Origin: an uncultured Oscillospiraceae bacterium
Lineage (GTDB): Bacteria > Bacillota > Clostridia > Oscillospirales > Acutalibacteraceae
Assembly (NCBI GenBank): GCA_900540295.1
Contig: UQFM01000040.1
Location: 1-16,618 of the forward strand
Length of the DNA stretch: 16,618 nucleotides
Reading direction: 5' to 3'
How positions within the stretch are numbered: the first letter of the stretch is position 1; the number at the start of each line of letters is the position of its first letter. The position numbers and the translations under genes were made by a program. Positions 6,382 through 13,384 of this stretch are shown here, piece by piece. Below the pieces are notes generated by a model. The model did not search any database, was not told the DNA's origin, and saw only the letters and a program-made list of their open reading frames with translations.

Positions 6382-7595
6382 TCCGCATTCGCCCCTTCTT
6401 CCGAAACTGACTCCGTCACCGATACCGTCTCTGTATCCGCTTCGGCGACCTTTTCCTTTTTCAGGAAATGAATAATGCCCTCATCGTTGAGTACCTTAAT
6501 CAGCGTAAACGTAATCGGCAGTAAAAACAGCCCGATAAAGCCGAACAGCTGTGTACCGACGAACATTGCCATCAGCATTAAATACGGCGGCAGTCCCAGC
6601 TGTGAAGCCACAAGCTTCGGTTCAATCACCTGCCGTACCACACCGATAATTGCATAAATTACCAAGATGCCGATGCCGAATCCGATTTTGCCTGTGCAGA
6701 AAGAATACACCGCCCAAGGGATTAAAACCGTACCCGTACCGAGCACGGGCAGAATATCCACAATCGCGGTAATCAGTGCGATTGCAAAAATGTAGCCGCC
6801 TGTATACACGCCAATCAGCTTTAAAACCAACAGACCGACAGCAAGCTCTGCAAAGGTTACACAAATAATGATGGAATAGGATTTCCCCATTTTGCCGAGT
6901 GTGGAAAAAATCACCTGCTTGGCACGCACAACGGCGCTGCGCCGGTTCTCCCCCATCTGCCGCAAAATCATATCCCGCATATTGCGGTAATCGGACGTCA
7001 TAAAACAGCAGGAAACGATACATACCAAAACACCGACTGCAAACATCGGAATTTGCTTTGCCGTCCCCCAAACCATACCGAGCGGTGAGGACAGCACGGA
7101 AAGGTCGATTCCCCCGCCCGAGGGCTGGGGTGCATTGGCGACCACATCTGCCTGCAAGCCTAAAAGCTTATGCAAAAAGTCCGTTGCCGCAGAAATAACG
7201 GAATTCTCCAGAGAATCAGGTAAAAAGGATAAAGCGCTTTGCAGCCATGTGATGATTTGGTTGGCAAAGGTAGGCGCATCCTCTAACTTCATCATCAAAA
7301 ATCCGAAGAAATCACGCAGTTCAATCACCACGCGCGCGATTACCCCGCCCAGCAGCGAACCGATAATCACAAGCATGAAAAGCACCATTGCAACCGACGC
7401 CGCACCGCGTTTTAAAAAGGTTTTTTTCGCAAGAAAATTGACGGGCTTTTGCAGCACCATTGCCAAAAAGAACGCTACGACAAACGGCCAAATGATGCCG
7501 AGCGCGTATTTCACCGCCAAATAAAACAATCCGATCAACACAACGGCATATGCTGTATTGATAAGAAACGCTCTGCGTTTTTCTATTTTGTCCAT
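6378..7595 (-). CDS. AI-2E family membrane transporter
   Basis: The protein has 405 residues and starts at an ATG preceded by GAGGGAGA. The topology fits the AI-2E/TqsA/YtvI family: N-terminal membrane helices (about 12-50 and 65-90), a large amphipathic region (about 95-175), then a C-terminal set of helices including 'ITAIVDILPVLGTG' and 'EPKLVASQLGLPP', the conserved family segments. Members are proposed exporters of small solutes, AI-2, or ions; the substrate here is unknown. The C-terminal tail has a short Thr/Ser/Glu repeat ('DTETVSVTESVSEE') like the linker of the peptidase at 15342. It is the first gene of a leftward operon with the PHP phosphatase and the zinc-ribbon protein, and it is divergent from hom. 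Confidence 0.9.
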   Translation of the reverse strand: MDKIEKRRAFLINTAYAVVLIGLFYLAVKYALGIIWPFVVAFFLAMVLQKPVNFLAKKTFLKRGAASVAMVLFMLVIIGSLLGGVIARVVIELRDFFGFLMMKLEDAPTFANQIITWLQSALSFLPDSLENSVISAATDFLHKLLGLQADVVANAPQPSGGGIDLSVLSSPLGMVWGTAKQIPMFAVGVLVCIVSCCFMTSDYRNMRDMILRQMGENRRSAVVRAKQVIFSTLGKMGKSYSIIICVTFAELAVGLLVLKLIGVYTGGYIFAIALITAIVDILPVLGTGTVLIPWAVYSFCTGKIGFGIGILVIYAIIGVVRQVIEPKLVASQLGLPPYLMLMAMFVGTQLFGFIGLFLLPITFTLIKVLNDEGIIHFLKKEKVAEADTETVSVTESVSEEGANAE

Positions 7596-7742
7596 ATTCT
7601 CCCTCGTTTTTGCTATGGTATTTCGGACAGGAGCCCGATGGGAATATATACATTTTATACTATTTTTTCACAAGTTACAATCAATAATAGAAACTTTCAT
7701 AGAAATTTTATTTTCCCATGCAGATTTTAAAACTTTTTCTTT

Positions 7743-7763
7743 ATTCCGTGCGGAATTTATGAT
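7743..7763 (+). promoter_or_regulatory. Probable hom promoter region with an inverted repeat
   Basis: A -10 like TATGAT lies at 7758-7763, about 40 bases before the hom start, with only a poor -35. Directly upstream, at 7743-7756, is ATTCCG-TG-CGGAAT, a 6+6 inverted repeat placed where a regulator would block or assist RNA polymerase. Both assignments rest on sequence shape only. No T-box or lysine riboswitch fits in the short leader. Confidence 0.4.
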
Positions 7764-7802
7764 AGACTATTAAACGTATCAATATAATTGGGAAGTGAGA
7801 AT

Positions 7803-9038
7803 ATGTATGTAGCCGTTATGGGTTACGGCACCGTCGGCTCCGGCGTGGTCGAGGTTTTCAACAAAAATCACGACAGTATTGTCCGCCGCAGCACACGGGA
7901 CAGTTTGGATTTGAAATACATTTTGGATCTTCGGGATTTTCCCGACGACCCGAACGAAGATAAGTTTATTAAGGATTTCAACATTATTTTAAATGACGCA
8001 GATGTAAAAATCGTGGTGGAGACCATGGGCGGTCTGCACCCCGCATTTGAATTCGTTTCTTCTCTTTTAAAGGCGGGCAAAAGCGTTGTCACCTCGAACA
8101 AGGAATTGGTGGCGGCAAAGGGCTATGAGCTTTTGACCCTTGCCGAAGAAAACAATGTGAACTTCCTGTTTGAAGCGTCGGTCGGCGGCGGTATTCCGAT
8201 TATCCGCCCGATTACGCAGTGCCTTGCCGCGAATGAGATTGACGAGATTGCAGGCATTTTAAACGGTACGACCAATTTCATTCTCACCATGATGATTGAG
8301 AAAAATATGACCTTTGCGGACGCGTTGAAGCTGGCGCAGGACAACGGCTATGCCGAAAAAGACCCGACTGCCGACATTGAAGGTCACGACGCCTGCCGCA
8401 AAATCTGCATTTTGGCGTCGCTCTGCTTCGGCAAGCATGTGTACCCCGACGCGGTGTATACCGAGGGCATTACCAAAATCACCTTGGAAGACGTGGCGTA
8501 TATTCAGAATTACGGCGGTGTGATTAAACTGCTCGGGCGCGCCAAGCGTTTGGAAGACGGCAAAATTTCCGCAGTGGTCAGCCCCGCGGTGGTGATGCAC
8601 GGCAGTCAGCTCGCATCGGTTACGGATGTTTTCAACGCCATTCTGGTGCGCGGCGATGCAATAGGCGACGTCGTATTTTACGGCAAGGGTGCAGGCAAGC
8701 TCCCAACGGCAAGCGCCGTGGTTGCCGATGTCATTGACTGTGCCAAACACGTAGACCGCAAAAAAGCTTTCGGCTGGGGTGCGAGCGAAGAAAATTATGT
8801 AGTGGACTACAAAACGCTTGAAACCGCACTGTATATCCGCACCGAGGTGTCCGACAAAGCCACCGCGCTCGCCGCAGTGGAAGCGCAGTTCGGCAAAGTC
8901 AGGGTGCTTTCGCGTGAAGACGCGCCTGCAAACGAATTGGCATTCGTAACAGGCACGGATACGGAACAGGCGCTGACCGAAAAACTTGAAAACACAGGGC
9001 TTCAGGCACTCTCCTGCATTCGTGTGACAAATTATTAA
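7803..9038 (+). CDS. hom: Homoserine dehydrogenase
   Basis: The protein has 411 residues. I choose ATG 7803, preceded by GGGAAGTGAGA, over the in-frame TTG at 7788, because the Rossmann fold starts at once ('YVAVMGYGTVGSGVV'). It makes homoserine from aspartate semialdehyde with NAD(P)H, the branch point to threonine and methionine. Other family signatures are 'TSNKELVA', 'NGTTNFIL', the Asp/Glu-containing 'PTADIEGHDACRK' and 'GKGAGKLPTASAVVAD'. The C-terminal part from about 345 ('LYIRTEVSDKATALAAVEAQ') looks like an ACT domain for feedback control, typical of Firmicute enzymes. lysC follows after 36 bases, forming an aspartate-family operon. Confidence 0.96.
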   Translation: MYVAVMGYGTVGSGVVEVFNKNHDSIVRRSTRDSLDLKYILDLRDFPDDPNEDKFIKDFNIILNDADVKIVVETMGGLHPAFEFVSSLLKAGKSVVTSNKELVAAKGYELLTLAEENNVNFLFEASVGGGIPIIRPITQCLAANEIDEIAGILNGTTNFILTMMIEKNMTFADALKLAQDNGYAEKDPTADIEGHDACRKICILASLCFGKHVYPDAVYTEGITKITLEDVAYIQNYGGVIKLLGRAKRLEDGKISAVVSPAVVMHGSQLASVTDVFNAILVRGDAIGDVVFYGKGAGKLPTASAVVADVIDCAKHVDRKKAFGWGASEENYVVDYKTLETALYIRTEVSDKATALAAVEAQFGKVRVLSREDAPANELAFVTGTDTEQALTEKLENTGLQALSCIRVTNY

Positions 9039-9074
9039 GATAGACGCTTTGTTTATCTGTTTTTGGAGGTTTTT

Positions 9075-10280
9075 ATGGGACTGATTGTTCAGAAATTCGG
9101 CGGCAGTTCGGTCGCCAACGCCGAAAGAGTGATGAATGTTGCAAACATCATCACGGACACATACCGCGAGGGCAACGACGTCATCGTCGTGGTTTCCGCG
9201 CAGGGCGACACAACGGACGATTTGATTGAAAAAGCAAAGGAAATCAACCCCGCCGCTTCCAAGCGCGAAATGGATATGCTGTTAACCTCGGGTGAGCAAA
9301 TCTCCATTGCGCTTTTATCCATGGCGATTGAAAAATTGGGATTCCCCGTGGTTTCTCTCCTCGGCTGGCAGGCAGGCTTTAACACAAGCTCCGCTTACGG
9401 CACGGCGCGTATCAAATCCATTAAAACGGACCGTCTGCGCGCAGAGGTGGACCGTCACAACATCGTGGTTGTCGCGGGCTTCCAAGGCTTAAACAAATAC
9501 GATGATTTGACCACCCTCGGCAGAGGCGGTTCCGATACCAGCGCCGTTGCGATTGCGGCGGCGATGCACGCAGACCGCTGTCAGATTTTCACCGACGTGG
9601 AGGGCGTATTCACCGCCGACCCGCGCAAGGTGGAAAATGCCAAGAAATTACAGGAAATCACCTATGACGAAATGTTGGAGCTTGCTACCCTCGGCGCGCA
9701 GGTGCTCAACAACCGTTCGGTGGAAATGGCAAAAAAATACAATGTGGAAGTGGAAGTGCTTTCCAGCTTAAAAAGAGTGCCCGGCACAATCGTTAAGGAG
9801 GTCGCTAAAATGGAAAAAATGCTTGTCAGAGGCGTCACAAAGGATACAGACGTCGCCCGTATCTCTATCAAAAAAATCCCGAACAATCCCGGTGTGGCAT
9901 TTAAGATGTTTGCAAAGCTTGCACAGAAGAAAATCAATGTGGACATCATTTTGCAGTCTGTCGGCAGAGACGATACCAAGGATATTACCTTTACCGTCTC
10001 CAAGGAAAATGCCGATGAAGCTGTCAAGGCAGTTTTAGACACCTTCGATATTGATGAAAGCAACGTCGTCTGCGACAAAGAAGTTGCCAAAATTTCGGTG
10101 GTCGGCGCAGGTATGGAATCTCACCCCGGCACGGCTTCCAAAATGTTTGAGGCACTGTATGAGAACGACATCAACATCGACATGATTTCCACAAGCGAAA
10201 TCAAAATTTCGGTGCTGATTGATGTGAAAGATGCGGACCGCGCGGTATCGGCTGTACACAGAGCGTTCTACCCCGCGTAA
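9075..10280 (+). CDS. lysC: Aspartate kinase
   Basis: The protein has 401 residues. ATG 9075 has GGAGG (9065-9069) at proper spacing, and the family's 'LIVQKFGGSS' follows directly; the TTG at 9063 is rejected. It phosphorylates aspartate, the first step to lysine, threonine, methionine and diaminopimelate. The kinase domain (1-240) shows 'KFGGSS' (7-12), 'TSGEQ' (71-75) and 'GRGGSDTSA' (149-157). Two ACT domains fill about 260-401 ('ISIKKIPNNPGVAFKMFAKL' and 'ISVVGAGMESHPGTASKMFE'), where lysine or threonine binds. It lies 36 bases after hom and is followed by a strong terminator. An internal start at 9810 would give a separate ACT-only subunit (listed separately). Confidence 0.96.
   Translation: MGLIVQKFGGSSVANAERVMNVANIITDTYREGNDVIVVVSAQGDTTDDLIEKAKEINPAASKREMDMLLTSGEQISIALLSMAIEKLGFPVVSLLGWQAGFNTSSAYGTARIKSIKTDRLRAEVDRHNIVVVAGFQGLNKYDDLTTLGRGGSDTSAVAIAAAMHADRCQIFTDVEGVFTADPRKVENAKKLQEITYDEMLELATLGAQVLNNRSVEMAKKYNVEVEVLSSLKRVPGTIVKEVAKMEKMLVRGVTKDTDVARISIKKIPNNPGVAFKMFAKLAQKKINVDIILQSVGRDDTKDITFTVSKENADEAVKAVLDTFDIDESNVVCDKEVAKISVVGAGMESHPGTASKMFEALYENDINIDMISTSEIKISVLIDVKDADRAVSAVHRAFYPA
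9795..10280 (+). CDS. Possible internal start giving an aspartate kinase beta subunit
   Basis: Inside lysC, AAGGAGGT (9795-9802) is a full-consensus Shine-Dalgarno, seven bases before an ATG at 9810 that is in frame as codon 246. Initiation there would yield a 156-residue protein containing only the two ACT domains. The alpha2-beta2 aspartokinases of Bacillus and some actinobacteria make their beta subunit by exactly such an in-frame start in lysC. The placement at the kinase/ACT junction matches. Use of the site is inferred from sequence. Confidence 0.6.
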   Translation, partial: KEVAKMEKMLVRGVTKDTDVARISIKKIPNNPGVAFKMFAKLAQKKINVDIILQSVGRDDTKDITFTVSKENADEAVKAVLDTFDIDESNVVCDKEVAKISVVGAGMESHPGTASKMFEALYENDINIDMISTSEIKISVLIDVKDADRAVSAVHRAFYPA

Positions 10281-10306
10281 GCCTTTAAAATCCAACGGAA
10301 ACTGCG

Positions 10307-10345
10307 AAAGCACCCCGTGCCTTTGTTTGCGCGGGGTGCTTTTTT
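10307..10345 (+). terminator. Terminator of the hom-lysC operon
   Basis: AAAGCACCCCG (10307-10317) pairs perfectly with CGGGGTGCTTT (10332-10342), and the U-run continues to 10345. It lies 26 bases after the lysC stop. Confidence 0.92.
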
Positions 10346-10366
10346 GTGAATGTGCATTCGGAAACC

Positions 10367-10795
10367 CGCAGGGGCGTGCATCGCGCGCCCGCGAAGAATT
10401 TGCGGAACAACACAGAGGTTGTTCCCTACGATTTCCGCAAACCAACGGTGAATCGCACCCCGTAGGGGCGAACTGTGTTCGCCCGCCGAAGTCTGATGAA
10501 ACCTTGCGGCGGGGGCAAGGTCTCACCTACCGGCTCGGTCGGTGGAGACCCGCACCGCGGCGCCCCGCAAAAATTCGCACCAATCCGTAGGGGCGTGCAT
10601 TGCGCGCCCGAGCAGAGTCGGATTTCGTGCAAAATAAACGAAAATTCGCAATCCTGTAGGGATCGGCGTCCGCGACGACCCGAGCAAGGTTAAATTTCAC
10701 CAAAAGTAACGGCGGAGGCAAGTTACGGCTTCGCCATTACCCTTTTGTCCGCTCCGCAGACATTTCCCCTAACAGGGGAATAACCCCGCCCTACG
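10367..10795. repeat. Mosaic of GTAGGG-type palindromic repeat units
   Basis: This gene-free stretch is built from short hairpin units in both orientations. Unit A (10367-10391) and unit E (10586-10610) are 25-base copies differing at two positions. Unit B (10402-10430) is inverted, with stem GGAACAAC/GTTGTTCC. Unit C (10461-10486) has stem GGGCGAAC/GTTCGCCC. Unit D (10519-10556) has GGTCTC/GAGACC. Unit F (10655-10682) begins TGTAGGGATCGG. Hairpin G (10702-10746) pairs GTAACGGCG with CGCCATTAC. Unit H (10764-10795) is inverted, TTCCCCT/AGGGGAA followed by CCCCGCCCTACG. Most units carry GTAGGG or its complement at an edge. Short open frames crossing the region are artefacts of the GC-rich repeats. 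Similar units occur at 16513-16603. Confidence 0.8.
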
Positions 10796-10850
10796 CGCCG
10801 CGTGAGATTATTCAAACTACGAAGTGAAAAAAGGAGCAAACAGAAAATCT

Positions 10851-12206
10851 ATGGCATCGCTTTCCAATTATGACAAACGGTTTTATAAAAAGACCGTCGC
10901 CATTGCAGTACCCGTAGCGTTGCAGGCACTGCTGAACAACTTTTTAAACGTCATTGACACCGTAATGATTGGTTCCTTAGGCGAGGAATCCCTTGCCGCC
11001 GTCGGACTTGCCAATAAAGTGTTTTTCGTGCTTTCTCTGGTACTGTTCGGCGTGGCAGGCGGTTCTACCGTACTGACCGCGCAGTATTGGGGTAAAAAAG
11101 ATGTGCCGAATGTACGCCGCGTGCTGGGACTTTCTTTGTGCATCGGCATTTCCGCCGCACTCATTTTTACAATTTGCAGTGCGGCATTCCCGAGACATGT
11201 CATGCGGATTTTTACCCCCGAGGAAAGCACGATTTCCCTCGGCGCGGGGTATCTCGCCTTGGTTGCGTTTTCCTATCCGTTTCAGGCGATTTCCCAGTGC
11301 TACACCTATTTTTACCGCGCAGTCAACAAGGTTGCGTTTACCGTCGTGATTACCGCCTCTGCGATTGCCGTGAACGCATTTATCAACTACACACTGATTT
11401 TCGGCAAATTCGGCTTTCCGCAAATGGGACTGCGCGGCGCGGCGGTCGGCACACTGGTTGCGAGAATTTACGAATGCACCGCAATTCTCATATATGTTTA
11501 CGCTACGAAGAGCGCAGGTGCGGCGAAACTGCGGGAACTGATTCGGTTTGACAAAGCGTTTATCCGTCAATTCTTTAAAATTGCTACGCCTGTGATTTTC
11601 AACGAATCCGTTTGGGGGCTGGGCGTGACCATGTACGCCCTCGTCTACGGCAGAATGGGCGTTGTCCCCATGGCGGCAATTACCGCCACGCAGGTAGTCG
11701 AGGAGATGTTTGTTGCCGCCTTTGCAGGACTCGCTTCTGCCACGGGCGTGGTTTTGGGCAATGAAATGGGGGCGAATCGTTTGACCGACGCGAAACGGCA
11801 TTCTAAAGTATTGCTTTTGTCCAATATCGTTTTTTCGACGACGCTCGCCGTGCTTTTGGTGCTTTTAAGAAAACATATCCTATCCCTGTTTGACCTGTCC
11901 GCAGAAGTCTTTTCCGCGGCGGCGATGTGTCTGTTCATTTTCGCCTGCTATTTGCCGTTTAAAACGCATAACTATGTAAACATCGTCGGTATCTTACGCA
12001 GCGGCGGCGATACCAAATACACCCTGTTTTTAGATTTTTCGGGCGTATGGGCAATCGGCGTGCCAATGGCGGTGCTCGGCGGACTGATTCTCAAACAGCC
12101 GATTTACATTGTATATGCCATGGTGTTGGGCGAAGAAATTTACAAAGCGATTCTCGGTCTGCGCCGTTACCGCAAGGGCAAATGGATTCAAAATATTGTC
12201 GGATGA
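10851..12206 (+). CDS. MATE family multidrug/metabolite efflux transporter
   Basis: The protein has 451 residues if started at ATG 10851; a GTG at 10824 would add nine residues. AAGGAG at 10831-10836 is rather far from the ATG, so the start is not certain. Twelve membrane helices are expected from two MatE halves. The first half has 'NVIDTVMIGSLGEESLAAVG' and 'GSTVLTAQYWGKKD'. The second half has 'VTMYALVYGRMGVVPMAA' and 'GVVLGNEMGANR'. Members exchange Na+ or H+ for cationic drugs or metabolites at the cytoplasmic membrane. It stands alone between the repeat mosaic and mltG, with no clear promoter; transcription may begin within the repeat region. Confidence 0.92.
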   Translation: MASLSNYDKRFYKKTVAIAVPVALQALLNNFLNVIDTVMIGSLGEESLAAVGLANKVFFVLSLVLFGVAGGSTVLTAQYWGKKDVPNVRRVLGLSLCIGISAALIFTICSAAFPRHVMRIFTPEESTISLGAGYLALVAFSYPFQAISQCYTYFYRAVNKVAFTVVITASAIAVNAFINYTLIFGKFGFPQMGLRGAAVGTLVARIYECTAILIYVYATKSAGAAKLRELIRFDKAFIRQFFKIATPVIFNESVWGLGVTMYALVYGRMGVVPMAAITATQVVEEMFVAAFAGLASATGVVLGNEMGANRLTDAKRHSKVLLLSNIVFSTTLAVLLVLLRKHILSLFDLSAEVFSAAAMCLFIFACYLPFKTHNYVNIVGILRSGGDTKYTLFLDFSGVWAIGVPMAVLGGLILKQPIYIVYAMVLGEEIYKAILGLRRYRKGKWIQNIVG

Positions 12207-12235
12207 TTTTTGTACCCTTGCGTACATCCGACAAA

Positions 12236-12275
12236 CATTCTGCGGAGTGAGATTCTTCGCCTGCGGCTCAGAATG
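12236..12275. repeat. Inverted-repeat element between the MATE gene and mltG
   Basis: CATTCTG (12236-12242) and CAGAATG (12269-12275) form an inverted repeat around GATTCTTCGCCTGCGGCT. I recognise this as a dispersed intergenic repeat style common in gut Firmicutes. It could also act as a weak terminator for the MATE gene, but no U-run follows. Confidence 0.5.
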
Positions 12276-12290
12276 ACAAATATGTATCTC

Positions 12291-12319
12291 TTGCAAATTG
12301 CGTCGAGAAATGATAGAAT
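12291..12319 (+). promoter_or_regulatory. Promoter of mltG
   Basis: TTGCAA (12291-12296) and TAGAAT (12314-12319) are 17 bases apart. The ATG at 12365 lies about 40 bases beyond the expected start site. Confidence 0.65.
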
Positions 12320-12364
12320 GAATTGTCGAAAATTTGTACTTCCGCTTCTATAAGGAGTTTAAAG

Positions 12365-13249
12365 ATGAAACGCAGTATTTCTATCCTTTTAATTTTAACC
12401 CTGCTCTTTTCGCTCGCCGCCTGCGGGCAAAAAGAGCCTGCCGACGCAACCGACAGCCTGCAAAACGGATTGACCACCAAACCCGCGGGCGGTATTTATG
12501 CAGACGGTACAAACGCACCCGAAACCGTCCCCGCCGCAAAGTCGGATATGATTACCGTCACCGTACCCGAAGGCTACACGTTGGTGCGTATTTCTTGGCT
12601 TTTGGAAGAAAAAGGCATTTGCACGGGGCAGGCATTTATCGATGCGGCGCAAAGCTATGACCTTTCGAAAAACCCTCTGCTCGCCGATGTAAAAAAAGCG
12701 CAAAATGTCTGCTTTCCGTTAGAGGGCTACCTGTTCCCCGCGACCTACGAATTCAAGAAAAATACCGACCCGAAAGCGGTTTTGGATAAAATGGTCTCGA
12801 CTTCCGCTTCGCGCTTGACACAGGAAATGCGCGACAAGGCAAAGGCAATGGGCTATTCCGTACACGAAATTCTGACGGTCGCTTCCATCATTGAAAAAGA
12901 AGCCTTTACGCCCGAACAGCGCACGTTGATTTCCTCGACGCTCTACAACCGTTTAAAAATCGGTATGAAACTGCAATGCGACGTCACGACCAAATACTGC
13001 ACCGGCGTTATCCAACTGCAATATCCCGATAAGATTGACCATTTCAAATATTACTACAACACCTACCGCTGTGCGGCACTGCCCGCAGGTCCGATTTGCA
13101 ATCCGAGCATGTCCTCCGTCAACGCGGCGCTGAATCCCGACAAAACGGATTATCTGTATTTCGTTATCGATACAGAGCCGCCGTATGAATCCCGCTTTGC
13201 CGCGAGCTACGAGGAACATCAGAAAAACTGCAAGGATATGGGCTATTAA
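12365..13249 (+). CDS. mltG: MltG/YceG-like endolytic murein transglycosylase, lipoprotein form
   Basis: The protein has 294 residues. ATG 12365 follows ATAAGGAG at good spacing. The N-terminus is a lipoprotein signal: Lys-Arg, a hydrophobic core, and the lipobox LAAC with Cys20 as the lipidation site. A low-complexity linker follows to about residue 60, then the YceG domain (62-294). Visible signatures are 'PLEGYLFPATYEF', 'ASIIEKEA' with the catalytic Glu177, 'CDVTTKY' and 'LPAGPICNPS' with 'YLYFV'. MltG cuts nascent glycan strands near the membrane and sets their length. Most relatives are anchored by a transmembrane helix, so a lipid anchor is a variant. It is also shorter than usual and lacks the usual N-terminal LysM-like extension. 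Confidence 0.9.
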   Translation: MKRSISILLILTLLFSLAACGQKEPADATDSLQNGLTTKPAGGIYADGTNAPETVPAAKSDMITVTVPEGYTLVRISWLLEEKGICTGQAFIDAAQSYDLSKNPLLADVKKAQNVCFPLEGYLFPATYEFKKNTDPKAVLDKMVSTSASRLTQEMRDKAKAMGYSVHEILTVASIIEKEAFTPEQRTLISSTLYNRLKIGMKLQCDVTTKYCTGVIQLQYPDKIDHFKYYYNTYRCAALPAGPICNPSMSSVNAALNPDKTDYLYFVIDTEPPYESRFAASYEEHQKNCKDMGY

Positions 13250-13262
13250 ATTTTACAAACGC

Positions 13263-13303
13263 ACCGCAACCGTTGCTGACAACTTCGGTTGCGGTATTTT
13301 TTT
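13263..13303 (+). terminator. Terminator after mltG
   Basis: ACCGCAACCG (13263-13272) pairs perfectly with CGGTTGCGGT (13286-13295), followed by ATTTTTTT. It begins 14 bases after the mltG stop. Confidence 0.9.
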
Positions 13304-13325
13304 ACGCCTGTAAACCGAAAACGAC

Positions 13326-13354
13326 TTGCGAAACCCTTATTTTTTTGATAAAAT
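13326..13354 (+). promoter_or_regulatory. Promoter of the XRE-membrane regulator
   Basis: TTGCGA (13326-13331) and TAAAAT (13349-13354) are separated by 17 bases. The gene starts at 13385 after GAGGTGAT. Confidence 0.65.
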
Positions 13355-13384
13355 AACTTCACGAATAACCGAGGTGATAAAACT

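Noticed and set aside
7596..7742. Promoter of the AI-2E operon on the minus strand
   Set aside because: TATAAA and a TTGTAA-like box are present in the right area but only 15 bases apart, too weak to list as a feature.
7788..7802. TTG start 15 bases upstream for hom
   Set aside because: It overlaps the ribosome binding site that serves ATG 7803, and the added residues are not part of the Rossmann fold.
8259..8750. Minus-strand open frame of 163 codons inside hom
   Set aside because: It is a shadow of the hom reading frame, has a His/Asn/Arg-rich translation and matches no family I know.
10231..10721. Several overlapping open frames in the intergenic region after lysC
   Set aside because: They run through the lysC terminator and GC-rich palindromic repeats, lack ribosome binding sites, and have Arg/Pro/Gly-rich translations typical of such repeats.
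10367..10795. Possible CRISPR array
   Set aside because: The units differ from each other, occur in both orientations, and lack regular spacers or cas genes.
10977..11801. Minus-strand open frame of 274 codons inside the MATE gene
   Set aside because: The opposite strand encodes a clear membrane transporter; this translation is charged and low in hydrophobic structure, as expected of an antisense shadow.
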